This document shows, piece after piece, positions 16,541 to 25,597 of a stretch of DNA of 34,078 nt. The notes beneath the pieces are model-generated. The model was given only the letters and a program-made list of their open reading frames with translations. It searched no databases and was not told the origin of the DNA. The translations under genes and the position numbers were made by a program. Source of the stretch: Agrobacterium rubi TR3 = NBRC 13261 (lineage in GTDB: Bacteria; Pseudomonadota; Alphaproteobacteria; Rhizobiales; Rhizobiaceae); the NCBI RefSeq assembly GCF_000739935.1, contig NZ_BBJU01000005.1, positions 1 to 34,078 on the forward strand. Reading direction: 5' to 3'. Each line of letters begins with the position of its first letter. Position 1 is the first letter of the stretch.

Positions 16541-17509
16541 ATGGAAGCCAACCCCACACTCGACCAATTGCAGGTGTTTCTCTCCGTCGCCGAAACCGGC
16601 AGCTTTTCAGCCGCGTCTCGCGCGCTGAACCGGGCGCAGTCGGTTGTCAGCTATACCATTGCCAATCTCGAGGCGCAGTTGGAAGTGACGCTTTTCGAGC
16701 GCAACGGCGTGCGCCAGCCCAAGCTGACGGAAGAAGGCGTGGCGATGCTGGAACATGCGCGCCGCATCGTCGCCGGACTTCAGGATTTGCGCGCCCGGGC
16801 CAAGGGTTTGAAGCAGGGGCTGGAAGCAGAGGTTTCGCTGGCCATCAGCACCATGGTGCCTGCCGAAGCGGTGGTCGAGGTGCTGCGGGATTTTCGTGTG
16901 CAGTTTCCGACCGTCACGCTGAACCTCAGTGTCGGCGAACTCGGCATGGTCATGGAGATGGTGCTGAACCGCAAGGCGGGCATTGGCATCGGCGGGGCCA
17001 TGTTTCATCAGGACGATGGTCTTGTCATCGACAAGGTCGGCCATTCCTTCATGATTCCGGTTGCGGCGGCAGACCATCCGCTGGTGCGTCTGAACAGACC
17101 GTTGACCTTGGCCGACGTGCGCGAGGAGGTTCAGCTTGTCGTGACCGACACGTCGGGCCTGACCAAGGGCAAGGATTTCAACGTTCTGTCCTACAAGAAA
17201 TGGCGGGTCAGCGATATCGCCACCAAATATCAGCTCATCAAGGGTGGGCTTGGTTGGGGCGGGCTTCCTGCATCCGTAGTGCGCAATGACATCATCAATG
17301 GCGATCTGAAAGCGCTAGAGCTTGATTCCTACGAGGGTGGCGAATACCCGCTTTATGCGTTGCGCAAGACGGACACGCCGTGCGGACCGGCGGCGACATG
17401 GCTGGTGGACGCATTTGAGCAGCGCCTATCGCAATGCCCCGATCACGAGACGTTCCTGGCCCACATCGCACCGAGCTATACGCCGGAGCGGCGAAACGCG
17501 GCGGAATAA
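16541..17509 (+). CDS. LysR-family transcriptional regulator
   Basis: The 322-residue protein has the N-terminal winged helix-turn-helix TLDQLQVFLSVAETGSFSAASRALNRAQSVVSYTIANLEAQLEVTLFER (residues ~5-53) and a periplasmic-binding-protein-like effector domain (~90-295) in the usual length for the family. It is divergent from azoR, so it probably controls that gene and itself, perhaps in response to quinones or oxidants; the effector is an inference. ATG 16541 is chosen since upstream residues in the same frame do not resemble LysR proteins. The stop is followed immediately by a pentanucleotide repeat. Confidence 0.93.
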   Translation: MEANPTLDQLQVFLSVAETGSFSAASRALNRAQSVVSYTIANLEAQLEVTLFERNGVRQPKLTEEGVAMLEHARRIVAGLQDLRARAKGLKQGLEAEVSLAISTMVPAEAVVEVLRDFRVQFPTVTLNLSVGELGMVMEMVLNRKAGIGIGGAMFHQDDGLVIDKVGHSFMIPVAAADHPLVRLNRPLTLADVREEVQLVVTDTSGLTKGKDFNVLSYKKWRVSDIATKYQLIKGGLGWGGLPASVVRNDIINGDLKALELDSYEGGEYPLYALRKTDTPCGPAATWLVDAFEQRLSQCPDHETFLAHIAPSYTPERRNAAE

Positions 17510-17534
17510 ACCGTACCGTACCGAACCGTACTGT
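17510..17534 (+). repeat. Pentanucleotide tandem repeat ACCGT x5
   Basis: Five 5-base units in a row: ACCGT, ACCGT, ACCGA, ACCGT, ACTGT. They begin one base after the TAA of the LysR gene, in the gap before ilvD. Three units are identical and two differ by one base. Confidence 0.75.
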
Positions 17535-17657
17535 TTTGCCGCAAGGTGACAGTGACAGGCGCGCGGCTTTGGAGTAAAAGCCTTGCAAAAGCGGAGAGCG
17601 GGGCAGTTTGCTCTGCGGGAGAAAGCCTTCGCGACAGACAAATCGAGGACTAAGCAC

Positions 17658-19493
17658 ATGCCAGTTTATCGCTCCAGAACGACAACCCACGGCCGCAACA
17701 TGGCCGGTGCGCGTGGCCTTTGGCGCGCCACTGGCATGAAGGATGGCGATTTCGGCAAGCCGATCATCGCCGTCGTCAACTCGTTCACGCAGTTCGTGCC
17801 GGGCCACGTCCACCTCAAGGACCTCGGCCAGCTGGTTGCGCGCGAAATCGAAGCGGCGGGCGGTGTTGCCAAGGAATTCAACACGATTGCCGTGGATGAC
17901 GGCATCGCGATGGGTCACGATGGTATGCTGTATTCGCTGCCATCGCGCGAAATCATTTCCGATAGCGTCGAGTATATGGTCAACGCCCACTGCGCTGATG
18001 CGATGGTCTGCATTTCCAACTGCGACAAGATCACGCCCGGCATGCTGAGTGCTGCCATGCGTCTCAACATTCCTGCCGTTTTCGTTTCGGGTGGGCCGAT
18101 GGAAGCGGGCAAGGTCGTTCTGCACGGCAAGACGGTCGCGCTCGACCTCGTGGACGCGATGGTTGCTGCTGCTGACGACAAGATGACAGATGAGGAAGTC
18201 GACACCATCGAGCGTGCCGCATGTCCTACCTGTGGTTCCTGCTCCGGTATGTTCACGGCCAATTCGATGAACTGCTTGACGGAAGCATTGGGGCTGGCGC
18301 TGCCCGGCAACGGCTCGACGCTCGCCACCCACTCGGATCGCAAGCGGCTGTTCGTTGAGGCGGGTCATCTGATCGTTGATCTGGCGCGTCGCCATTACGA
18401 GCAGGATGATTATACCGTTCTGCCACGCTCTATCGCGACCAAGGCTGCTTTCGAGAACGCCATTGCGCTGGATATCGCCATGGGCGGCTCTACCAACACC
18501 GTTCTGCATATTCTGGCAGCGGCGCATGAAGGCGGCGTCGATTTCACCATGGAAGACATCGACCGCATGTCGCGGCGGGTGCCGTGCCTGTCCAAGGTCG
18601 CGCCTGCCAAGAGTGATGTGCACATGGAGGACGTTCACCGCGCAGGCGGTATCATGCGTATTCTGGGCGAGCTAGAACGCGGTGGGCTGATCAACACGGA
18701 TTGCTATACGGTGCATGAGGCGACGCTGGGCGATGCCATCAACCGTTGGGATATCACCCGTACCAACAGCGAGAACGTGCGCCAGTTCTTCAAGGCAGCA
18801 CCCGGCGGCGTGCCAACGCAGGTTGCTTTCAGCCAGTCTTCGCGCTGGGATGAGCTGGATACCGACAGCGATAACGGCGTCATCCGCTCGGTCGAAAAGC
18901 CTTTCTCGAAGGACGGTGGTCTGGCCGTGCTTTACGGCAACATCGCGCTGGATGGCTGCATCGTTAAGACCGCGGGCGTGGACGAATCCATCCTGAAATT
19001 CAACGGCACAGCCGTGGTTTATGAAAGCCAAGACGCAGCCGTGAAGGGCATTCTGTCCAACGAAGTCAAGGCGGGCGATGTCGTCGTTATCCGCTACGAA
19101 GGCCCCAAGGGCGGTCCGGGCATGCAGGAAATGCTGTACCCGACCAGTTATCTGAAATCAAAGGGGCTGGGCAAAGCCTGCGCCCTGATCACCGACGGAC
19201 GCTTCTCCGGCGGCACGTCAGGCCTCTCTATCGGCCACGCGTCCCCGGAAGCAGCTCAGGGCGGCGCCATCGGGCTGGTGCGTCAGGGCGACCCCATCGA
19301 GATCGATATCCCCAACCGCACGATCAACCTTAAGGTTCCAGATGCGGAACTTGCAGCACGCCGCGCCGAACAGGATCAGCTTGGCTGGAAGCCAGCCGAA
19401 CACCGCAAGCGCAATGTCACGACGGCGCTGAAGGCTTACGCGGCATTTGCGTCTAGCGCGGATAAGGGTGCTGTTCGGATTCTGCCGGAGTAA
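17658..19493 (+). CDS. ilvD: Dihydroxy-acid dehydratase
   Basis: Iron-sulfur enzyme that dehydrates dihydroxy acids to the oxo acids of valine and isoleucine. The 611-residue protein starts [26 protein letters not shown]. Cluster cysteines are visible at residue 122 in [12 protein letters not shown] and at 195 in [11 protein letters not shown], the E. coli positions. In the N-terminal [13 protein letters not shown] segment there is no Cys where [2Fe-2S] relatives have one, so this looks like the oxygen-sensitive [4Fe-4S] type. [20 protein letters not shown] is intact near the C terminus. The ATG at 17658 has GAGG upstream; a frame extends 25 codons further up but without similarity. Confidence 0.97.
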   Translation: MPVYRSRTTTHGRNMAGARGLWRATGMKDGDFGKPIIAVVNSFTQFVPGHVHLKDLGQLVAREIEAAGGVAKEFNTIAVDDGIAMGHDGMLYSLPSREIISDSVEYMVNAHCADAMVCISNCDKITPGMLSAAMRLNIPAVFVSGGPMEAGKVVLHGKTVALDLVDAMVAAADDKMTDEEVDTIERAACPTCGSCSGMFTANSMNCLTEALGLALPGNGSTLATHSDRKRLFVEAGHLIVDLARRHYEQDDYTVLPRSIATKAAFENAIALDIAMGGSTNTVLHILAAAHEGGVDFTMEDIDRMSRRVPCLSKVAPAKSDVHMEDVHRAGGIMRILGELERGGLINTDCYTVHEATLGDAINRWDITRTNSENVRQFFKAAPGGVPTQVAFSQSSRWDELDTDSDNGVIRSVEKPFSKDGGLAVLYGNIALDGCIVKTAGVDESILKFNGTAVVYESQDAAVKGILSNEVKAGDVVVIRYEGPKGGPGMQEMLYPTSYLKSKGLGKACALITDGRFSGGTSGLSIGHASPEAAQGGAIGLVRQGDPIEIDIPNRTINLKVPDAELAARRAEQDQLGWKPAEHRKRNVTTALKAYAAFASSADKGAVRILPE

Positions 19494-19501
19494 ACCTGAC
19501 A

Positions 19502-19542
19502 TTCATCGTCATCCTCGGGACAAGCCCGAGGATGACGGTGAA
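19502..19542. repeat. Long palindrome behind ilvD (dispersed repeat and probable terminator)
   Basis: CGTCATCCTCGGG (19507-19519) and CCCGAGGATGACG (19525-19537) pair perfectly around ACAAG. With one wobble pair the stem extends to 18 bp (19502-19506 with 19538-19542). Palindromes of this wording are scattered through many alphaproteobacterial genomes, and here it lies between the convergent ilvD and an acetyltransferase gene. There is no long T-run, so termination would be imperfect. Confidence 0.7.
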
Positions 19543-19560
19543 AAGGACGTTATGCCTTCT

Positions 19561-20067
19561 TCACCGAACGTTTTTTAGCTCATAACGGCGCAGCGAAACC
19601 ACCATCTTCCGCTGCCGGCAGAATGACTGCGTCCTCCCGACATCCCTGAACCCAAGCTTCTCCATCAAATGGCAAGATGCTCTGTTATCGCTGATGGGGT
19701 TGGCGTGAAGTGTTTTCATTTTCATCTGCGTAAACGCGTGGTCGATGATAAGGCGACTGGCGTCTTCGCCGTAACCTTTGCCCCATGCATTGCGAGCCAG
19801 CCACAGCCCGAATTCACCGGCGAGGCCAATGAGGCCGATCAGTTGGCCGTTATCGATGGCCCAAACGGGCAGATTGTTTTTCCGAAAGCGTAGTATCCTC
19901 GTTCGGGCGTCGTGCACCGTGAAGGGAGATGACGTGCGGAGCAGATTGCTCAGGACTAGCGGATCGTTGGTGATGCGGGCCAACGCCGGTGCATCCATGA
20001 TGTCGAAAGGTCGAAGGATGAGGCGGCCCGACGCCAATTTTGGAACTGTTCTGTTTCCCTGTCGCAT
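19561..20067 (-). CDS. GNAT-family acetyltransferase (RimJ/RimL type)
   Basis: Predicted to move an acetyl group from acetyl-CoA to an amine, possibly a protein N terminus; the substrate is unknown. The 168-residue protein has the N-terminal strand SGRLILRPFDIMDAPALARITNDP, the acetyl-CoA loop RNAWGKGYGEDASRLIIDHAF (residues ~92-112) and the C-terminal NRASCHLMEKLGFRDVGR. The start is unclear: ATG 20067 gives the usual length, while in-frame starts at 20094 and 20142 would add residues without similarity. It is divergent from the SDR gene and convergent with ilvD. Confidence 0.83.
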   Translation of the reverse strand: MRQGNRTVPKLASGRLILRPFDIMDAPALARITNDPLVLSNLLRTSSPFTVHDARTRILRFRKNNLPVWAIDNGQLIGLIGLAGEFGLWLARNAWGKGYGEDASRLIIDHAFTQMKMKTLHANPISDNRASCHLMEKLGFRDVGRTQSFCRQRKMVVSLRRYELKNVR

Positions 20068-20180
20068 AGGTCGCAGCATGTTCCATATGGCCATGTATGC
20101 CAAGGGCGACTTTTCGCGCCGGAACTGCTTCTTCTCCAACACGTTGGCTGGGTAGTGATGACATCAGAACTGGACACGAC

Positions 20181-20858
20181 ATGAAACGCGCAATCGTGAC
20201 CGGCGGGGCCGGGTTGATCGGCACCGGTATTATCGAGGCTCTGCTGAAGGGTGGTTGGACGGTGGCGTCGTTCGACATCAAGGAGAGTCGTACGAAAGCG
20301 CGGCACATTTCTTGTGATGTCGGCAACGAGACCTCGGTGAAGGCCGCCTTCGAACAATTGGGGTGGAAGGGGCTGGAGCTTCTCGTCAACAATGCCGGTA
20401 TTGCCTCGCCGAACAATGGGCCGATCCATGAATTGTCTCTAGCCGATTGGCGCAAGGTGACGGATAGCCATCTGACCGGCGCGTTTCTGATGACGCGATC
20501 TTCGGTGCCGCTGATGGATGAGGGTGCCAATATCGTCAACATGGTCTCGACCCGCGCCTTTATGTCGGAGCCGGAAACCGAGGCCTATGCCGCTTCCAAA
20601 GGTGGGCTCGTGGCGCTGACCCATGCGCTGGCCGTCAGCTTGGGTCCCAAAATTCGCGTCAACGCGATTGCACCGGGCTGGATCACCGATGACACAGACC
20701 TTCGCAAGAAAGATATGGCGCAACACCCTGTTGGACGTGTTGGCAGACCGAACGATATCGCCGATGCGGTCACCTATCTGGCTGGGGCCGGTTTCATGAC
20801 CGGTCAGGTGCTGGTTCTGGACGGCGGCATGACGAAGAAGATGATCTACGAGGAATGA
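20181..20858 (+). CDS. Short-chain dehydrogenase/reductase
   Basis: NAD(P)-dependent oxidoreductase of the classical SDR family, 225 residues. The cofactor loop TGGAGLIGTGI (residues ~7-17) varies from the usual TGxxxGIG. NNAG (~70-73) is intact, the catalytic Tyr and Lys are in YAASK (~136-140), and the Ser precedes in MVSTRAF. RVNAIAPGWI and the C-terminal GQVLVLDGGMTKKMIYEE are typical. The Asp of FDIKESRTKAR after the second strand suggests NAD rather than NADP. Substrate unknown. ATG 20181 is chosen because the Rossmann strand KRAIVTGG starts there; the ribosome-binding site is weak. Confidence 0.9.
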   Translation: MKRAIVTGGAGLIGTGIIEALLKGGWTVASFDIKESRTKARHISCDVGNETSVKAAFEQLGWKGLELLVNNAGIASPNNGPIHELSLADWRKVTDSHLTGAFLMTRSSVPLMDEGANIVNMVSTRAFMSEPETEAYAASKGGLVALTHALAVSLGPKIRVNAIAPGWITDDTDLRKKDMAQHPVGRVGRPNDIADAVTYLAGAGFMTGQVLVLDGGMTKKMIYEE

Positions 20859-20971
20859 TCGGATCAGAAATCGATTCAGCAGGCTCGCAATTTGATTCCG
20901 ATAATGGATGCAAAACCCTGATTTTGATTAGCATTTCGGTGTCCTCGGTTGCTTTGGTGAAAGTCACGATG

Positions 20972-20994
20972 GAGTGAAGACCCGCGTTTCACTC
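20972..20994 (+). terminator. Weak hairpin downstream of the SDR gene
   Basis: GAGTGAA/TTCACTC with a 9-base loop, followed by a short T-rich tract. It lies 113 bases after the SDR stop. The stem is only 7 bp, so the call is tentative. Confidence 0.3.
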
Positions 20995-21025
20995 TTTTCT
21001 GTGCTGTTCCGCTCACTAAATCAAA

Positions 21026-22018
21026 ATGATGAAAAGACGCACCGCACTCATCCTCATCGCCGCTTTGCCCTTCGCTTACTCCGCCCGCGCACAGTCCGGC
21101 GGGATCGGTCCCTTGCTGGAAAAAGCGGATGACTTGCAAAGTCTCAAGACCGTTATCGTCAGTATGGACGGCAAGGAGGTCGTGAGCCGAGCTTACCATG
21201 GGGCCTCTCTGAACGGTTCCACGAACATCAAGTCAGCGTCCAAATCCATCGTCTCGGCGCTGGTGGGCGTCGCCATCGACAAACAAATCCTGCAAGGCCC
21301 GGATCAGCCGATCGCCTCGATCCTGCGTAACGACTTTCCGCAGAATCCCGACCCACGACTGGAGCAGGTGACCATCGGCAACCTGCTCTCCATGCAATCC
21401 GGTCTGGAGCGGATGTCGGGGCCGAATTATGGGCGCTGGGTGTCCAGCCGCAACTGGGTGCGCATGGCGCTAGGCTCCGGTTTTGCCGGAGAGCCGGGCG
21501 GTGGCATGTTGTATTCCACCGGGTCCACACATCTTCTGTCGGCCATTCTCACCAAGGCGTCCGGTAAATCCACGCTAGCATTGGCGCGCGACTGGTTTTC
21601 GCCACTCGACGGCTTTTCCATCGGCTCGTGGGAGCGGGACCCGCAGGGCATCTATCTGGGTGGAAACCAGATGGCGATGACGGCGCGGTCGCTGCTTGCC
21701 TTCGGCGAACTTTATCGGCGCGGTGGGGTGACGCCGGATGGCAAGCGAATCCTCTCGCAAGGCTGGATCGACCAGTCGTGGAGGCAGCGCACCAATTCCG
21801 TCTTCAACGGTGACGGCTACGGCTATTGCTGGTTCATCAAGGAAATGGCTGGGGAACAGGTCTATTACGCCTGGGGTTACGGCGGGCAAATGCTCTACAT
21901 TGTGCCGTCGAGAAAGCTCTCGGTTGTCATGACCTCACGCGAAGACGCGCCATCCGCCCGCACAGGTTATCGCGACGCGCTGCACGGGCTGATGGCTGGA
22001 ATCATTTCAGTGGTTTAA
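21026..22018 (+). CDS. Secreted serine hydrolase of the beta-lactamase (class C/NylB-like) fold
   Basis: The 330-residue protein begins with a signal peptide (KRRTALILIAALPFAYSARA, cleavage near residue 23), so it should act in the periplasm. The SxxK motif is SASK within IKSASKSIVSALVGVAIDKQI, followed by VTIGNLLSMQSGLE typical of this family. The second motif position reads YST (LYSTGSTHLL) where many members have YxN, and the third is near GYGGQ. The architecture fits esterases, amide hydrolases or low-molecular-weight penicillin-binding proteins; a true beta-lactamase is unlikely and the substrate is unknown. The TAA stop overlaps by four bases the stop of the convergent LprI-like gene. 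Confidence 0.85.
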   Translation: MMKRRTALILIAALPFAYSARAQSGGIGPLLEKADDLQSLKTVIVSMDGKEVVSRAYHGASLNGSTNIKSASKSIVSALVGVAIDKQILQGPDQPIASILRNDFPQNPDPRLEQVTIGNLLSMQSGLERMSGPNYGRWVSSRNWVRMALGSGFAGEPGGGMLYSTGSTHLLSAILTKASGKSTLALARDWFSPLDGFSIGSWERDPQGIYLGGNQMAMTARSLLAFGELYRRGGVTPDGKRILSQGWIDQSWRQRTNSVFNGDGYGYCWFIKEMAGEQVYYAWGYGGQMLYIVPSRKLSVVMTSREDAPSARTGYRDALHGLMAGIISVV

Positions 22019-22368
22019 AGCGGTCGGTTGATGTTTTGAAACGCTTCGCCGAGCTTCTTCATGCGCTCGTCATAGGATTTTGTCAGGCACTCGGTGTCTG
22101 CCGCGCAGGCTTCGCGGGTTTTCAGCCACTCGCTCTGTTCGGTGCGTAAAGTGTCACGCGCGCCCATGGCCATCAATTGTGTGAGAATATCGAAGGTCGT
22201 TGCCATACGCACGTCCTGGTCGTTCAAGGCGCGGTTTTCGCAGACGGTCTTTTCGTCAGCTTTCAGGTCTGTCTTGGTGCAATCGAAGCTGGCGGCGCCG
22301 ACGGGCGAGCCATGGGAATATGATGCGACAACAAGGAGGGCGGCAAGAACGTGTTTCTTCAAATGCAT
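22015..22368 (-). CDS. LprI/DUF1311-type small secreted protein
   Basis: A 117-residue protein with a signal peptide (HLKKHVLAALLVVASYSHGSPVGA) and a mature domain of about 90 residues with four cysteines (FDCTKTDLKADEKTVCENRAL, then REACAADTECLTKSYDERM), the pattern of the lysozyme-inhibitor LprI N-terminal family. Some members inhibit lysozyme, but many have no known role. The ATG at 22368 is chosen because it begins a normal signal peptide; the frame runs 32 codons further upstream. Its 3' end overlaps the hydrolase gene by four bases. Confidence 0.82.
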   Translation of the reverse strand: MHLKKHVLAALLVVASYSHGSPVGAASFDCTKTDLKADEKTVCENRALNDQDVRMATTFDILTQLMAMGARDTLRTEQSEWLKTREACAADTECLTKSYDERMKKLGEAFQNINRPL

Positions 22369-22535
22369 GTGGATCTCTTTTCCAGAACCGGGCTTTATAT
22401 GGCGTCTAAAGTCCCGACGGCTGTATCTTGTTCCATTGTCGTGTTTTGACCTATGGCCCGTCATTATCTTGCCGCCCTTTGATTTATAGGCTCAGGCGTT
22501 ATAACTCCATCATATTGATGAGGATGAGGAATCAC

Positions 22536-23942
22536 ATGCCAAGCATGTTGAAGTATCTAACCACCGGCCTTCTGGCGACAATGCTGGTTATGCCGATCCC
22601 CGTACAGGCGCAGGACAGCAAAACCGTGCCTGCCAGCACGGCGGAAATGCAGCTTTCCTTTGCGCCGCTGGTCAAGCGCACAGCGGGTGCCGTCGTGAAC
22701 GTCTATGCCGAGCGCATGGTGCAGAAACGCGGCTCGCCCTTTGCTGGCGACCCCTTCTTCGAGCAGTTCTTCGGGCAGCAATTGCCCAACCGCACGGAAA
22801 AACAATCATCGCTCGGTTCCGGCGTTATCGTTACCGCTGGCGGACTGGTCGTGACGAACAATCACGTCATCGATGGTGCCGATGATATCAAGGTGGCGCT
22901 GGCCGATGGCCGGGAGTTTTCCTCCAAGGTGCTGCTGAAGGATGACCGCATCGATCTTGCAGTTCTGCAGATCGACGCCAAGGAGCAGTTCCCGGTTCTG
23001 TCGCTTGGCAACTCGGACGCGACCGAAGTGGGTGATCTCGTGCTTGCCATCGGCAACCCGTTCGGCGTGGGGCAGACGGTGACGAGTGGTATCGTTTCGG
23101 GACTGGCGCGCAACCAGGTCACACAGGGTGATTTCGGCTTCTTCATCCAGACGGATGCATCCATCAACCCTGGCAACTCCGGCGGCGCGCTGATGAACAT
23201 GGCAGGTGAGCTGATCGGCATCAACACGGCCATCTTCTCGCGCGGTGGCGGCTCCAACGGCATCGGTTTTGCCATTCCGGCCAATCTGGTGCGCGTCTTC
23301 CTGGCTGCGGCCGAAAAGGGTGACACGACCTTCCAGCGTCCTTATGTGGGTGCGTCCTTCGACCCGGTGACATCGGAAGTGGCCGAGGCACTTGGCCTCA
23401 AGCGCGCTCGCGGTGCGCTCGTCGTCGGTGTGGTCAAGGATGGACCTGCTGAGAAGGCGGGCATCGAACCCGGACAGGTGGTGACGGCAGTCAACGGTAT
23501 CGAGGTGGAGCACCCCGATGCGCTGGGCTATCGACTGACCACAGCCGGTATCGGCAAGTCTGCCACCATCACCCTGATCGACAAGGGCAAGGAGAAAAAC
23601 GTCACCATTGCGCTTGATACCGCACCGGAAACCGCACCACGGGATGAACGCCTGTTGGAAGGACGCAATCCTTTCGCTGGTGCGACGGTTGCCAATCTCT
23701 CGCCCAAGCTTGCGGACGAATTGCGGATGTCGACCAGCACGACCGGTGTTGTGATCATGGACGTGAAGCGCAATTCGCCAGCGGCGCGGGTCGGTTTCCA
23801 GCCAAAGGACATCATCGTTTCGCTGAACGGGGCCGATATGGCGTCTACGGCAGACGTGGAAAAGGCGCTGGAAGACAATCCCGGCTTCTGGCGTCTTGAG
23901 ATCATTCGCGACGGTCAGCGCATCCGGCAATTCCTGCGATGA
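22536..23942 (+). CDS. DegP/DegQ-type periplasmic serine protease (HtrA family)
   Basis: Periplasmic protease/chaperone that removes misfolded envelope proteins. The 468-residue protein has a signal peptide (cleavage after PVQAQ, ~residue 26) and the full catalytic triad: His 110 in TNNHVIDGA, Asp 140 in DRIDLAVLQ, and Ser 215 in NPGNSGGAL. Two PDZ domains follow (about 265-355 with GALVVGVVKDGPAEKAGIEPG, and 375-465 with GVVIMDVKRNSPAARVGFQPKD). GAGGA before ATG 22536 fixes the start; frames upstream lack similarity. The stop overlaps the ATG of rarA, so the two are co-translated, an order known in Rhizobiales. DegP versus DegQ cannot be told apart. Confidence 0.94.
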   Translation: MPSMLKYLTTGLLATMLVMPIPVQAQDSKTVPASTAEMQLSFAPLVKRTAGAVVNVYAERMVQKRGSPFAGDPFFEQFFGQQLPNRTEKQSSLGSGVIVTAGGLVVTNNHVIDGADDIKVALADGREFSSKVLLKDDRIDLAVLQIDAKEQFPVLSLGNSDATEVGDLVLAIGNPFGVGQTVTSGIVSGLARNQVTQGDFGFFIQTDASINPGNSGGALMNMAGELIGINTAIFSRGGGSNGIGFAIPANLVRVFLAAAEKGDTTFQRPYVGASFDPVTSEVAEALGLKRARGALVVGVVKDGPAEKAGIEPGQVVTAVNGIEVEHPDALGYRLTTAGIGKSATITLIDKGKEKNVTIALDTAPETAPRDERLLEGRNPFAGATVANLSPKLADELRMSTSTTGVVIMDVKRNSPAARVGFQPKDIIVSLNGADMASTADVEKALEDNPGFWRLEIIRDGQRIRQFLR

Positions 23943-25252
23943 GCGGCGATCTCTTCGCCCCACAGATTCCAGCAGAGGTCGCCAACCGGCGGCCTTTGGC
24001 AGACCGGCTGCGCCCGACCACACTTGCCGAGGTTACGGGCCAGCCGCATCTGACGGGCGACGAGGGCGTTCTGCGCCGCATGATCGAAAGCGGCTCTTTG
24101 GGCTCCATGATTTTCTGGGGACCACCGGGCACGGGCAAAACGACGGTTGCTAGGCTGTTGTCGGGTGAGGCGGGGCTGGCCTTCGAGCAGATATCGGCGA
24201 TTTTTTCCGGCGTGGCCGATCTCAAGAAAGTGTTCGAGGGTGCGCGCACCCGGCGCATGAACGGTCGGCAGACCTTGCTGTTCGTAGACGAAATCCATCG
24301 CTTCAACCGTGCCCAGCAGGACAGTTTCCTGCCGGTGATGGAGGACGGCACCATCATCCTTGTGGGTGCGACCACAGAGAATCCATCCTTCGAGCTCAAC
24401 GCTGCTCTTTTGTCCCGCGCACGGGTGCTGACCTTCAAGTCGCATGACGAGGAAAGCCTTGCCGAGCTTTTGACCCGCGCCGAAAGTGTCGAGGAAAAGC
24501 CGCTGCCGCTGACGGACGACGCGCGCGCCTCGCTGATCCGGATGGCCGATGGCGATGGCCGCGCCGTTCTGACCTTGGCTGAAGAGGTCTGGCGGGCCGT
24601 GCGCAAGGACGAGACCTTCGATACGGAAGGCCTGACCCATATCGTCCAGCGCCGGGCGCCTGTTTATGACAAGGCGCAGGATGGTCATTACAATCTGATT
24701 TCGGCGCTGCATAAATCCGTGCGCGGGTCCGATCCCGATGCCGCGCTGTATTATCTGTCGCGCATGCTGGATGCTGGAGAAGACCCGCTCTATCTTGGGC
24801 GGCGTCTCGTGCGCATGGCGGTGGAGGATATCGGCCTTGCCGACCCGCAGGCGCTGGTCATCTGCAATGCCGCAAAAGATGCCTACGATTATCTCGGCTC
24901 GCCCGAGGGTGAACTGGCCTTGGCGCAGGCCTGCATCTATCTGGCGACGGCACCCAAATCCAATGCCGTCTACACGGCCTATAAAGCAGCCATGCGGGCA
25001 GCGAAGGAAAACGGCTCGTTGCTGCCGCCGAAACATATTCTGAATGCTCCGACCAAGCTGATGAAGAGCGAAGCCTACGGCGATGGCTATCGCTACGACC
25101 ACGATGAGCCCGACGCCTTTTCAGGGCAGGATTATTTTCCAGAGAAAATGGGCCGCACGACGTTTTACGACCCGCCAGACCGCGGCTTCGAGCGGGATAT
25201 CCGCAAACGTCTGGATTGGTGGGCGAAGCTACGTCGTGAGCGCAACGGGTAG
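23939..25252 (+). CDS. rarA: Replication-associated recombination ATPase RarA (MgsA)
   Basis: AAA+ ATPase related to clamp loaders and RuvB that acts at stalled replication forks. The 437-residue protein has the N-terminal RPLADRLRPTTLAEVTGQPHL, Walker A GPPGTGKTT (residues 61-69), Walker B FVDEIHRFN, sensor 1 GATTENPSFELN and the arginine region LLSRARV. A C-terminal tetramerisation domain follows, with YLSRMLDAGEDPLYLGRRLVRMAVEDIGLADP and YDPPDRGFERDIRKRLDWW at the end. It overlaps the protease gene by four bases (ATGA). Confidence 0.95.
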   Translation: MSGDLFAPQIPAEVANRRPLADRLRPTTLAEVTGQPHLTGDEGVLRRMIESGSLGSMIFWGPPGTGKTTVARLLSGEAGLAFEQISAIFSGVADLKKVFEGARTRRMNGRQTLLFVDEIHRFNRAQQDSFLPVMEDGTIILVGATTENPSFELNAALLSRARVLTFKSHDEESLAELLTRAESVEEKPLPLTDDARASLIRMADGDGRAVLTLAEEVWRAVRKDETFDTEGLTHIVQRRAPVYDKAQDGHYNLISALHKSVRGSDPDAALYYLSRMLDAGEDPLYLGRRLVRMAVEDIGLADPQALVICNAAKDAYDYLGSPEGELALAQACIYLATAPKSNAVYTAYKAAMRAAKENGSLLPPKHILNAPTKLMKSEAYGDGYRYDHDEPDAFSGQDYFPEKMGRTTFYDPPDRGFERDIRKRLDWWAKLRRERNG

Positions 25253-25273
25253 TAATCCGCTATCCGCACAGGC

Positions 25274-25597
25274 TTAAGCCGGCACGGCTGACTTCTCACG
25301 CAGAATCGCCACTGCGCGTGGCGGTAATATTTTCACAGCTGACTCGGCAAGATCGTGATGACCTTCGCAATCCACGATGAGATGCCATTGAGACGTTTCA
25401 GGGATGGTGACGCGCAGCGGTGATGTCTTGGCGACACCGCCCAGATATTTGAAATCGAGCATTTCGACGAAACGCATATAATTGCCCGACGTCATCAGCC
25501 GGACATTGTTGACCGCGTTCAGCGATACCTCGATGATTGCGCCGGCGCGCAATTCCTTCAGGTCGTAATGGGTAAAGCGGAAAGCTGGCGTAGCCAT
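25274..25597 (-). CDS. DUF1883 family protein
   Basis: A 107-residue protein with the DUF1883 pattern: FTHYDLKELRAGAIIEVSLNAVNNVRLM, a central FKYLGGVAKTSPLRVTIPETSQWHLIVDCEGH and a basic tail. Members are predicted all-beta and often occur with sensory or TIR-like domains; no function is established. There is no signal peptide or membrane segment. It points away from the AT-rich gap before the chemoreceptor gene and converges with rarA. Confidence 0.75.
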   Translation of the reverse strand: MATPAFRFTHYDLKELRAGAIIEVSLNAVNNVRLMTSGNYMRFVEMLDFKYLGGVAKTSPLRVTIPETSQWHLIVDCEGHHDLAESAVKILPPRAVAILREKSAVPA

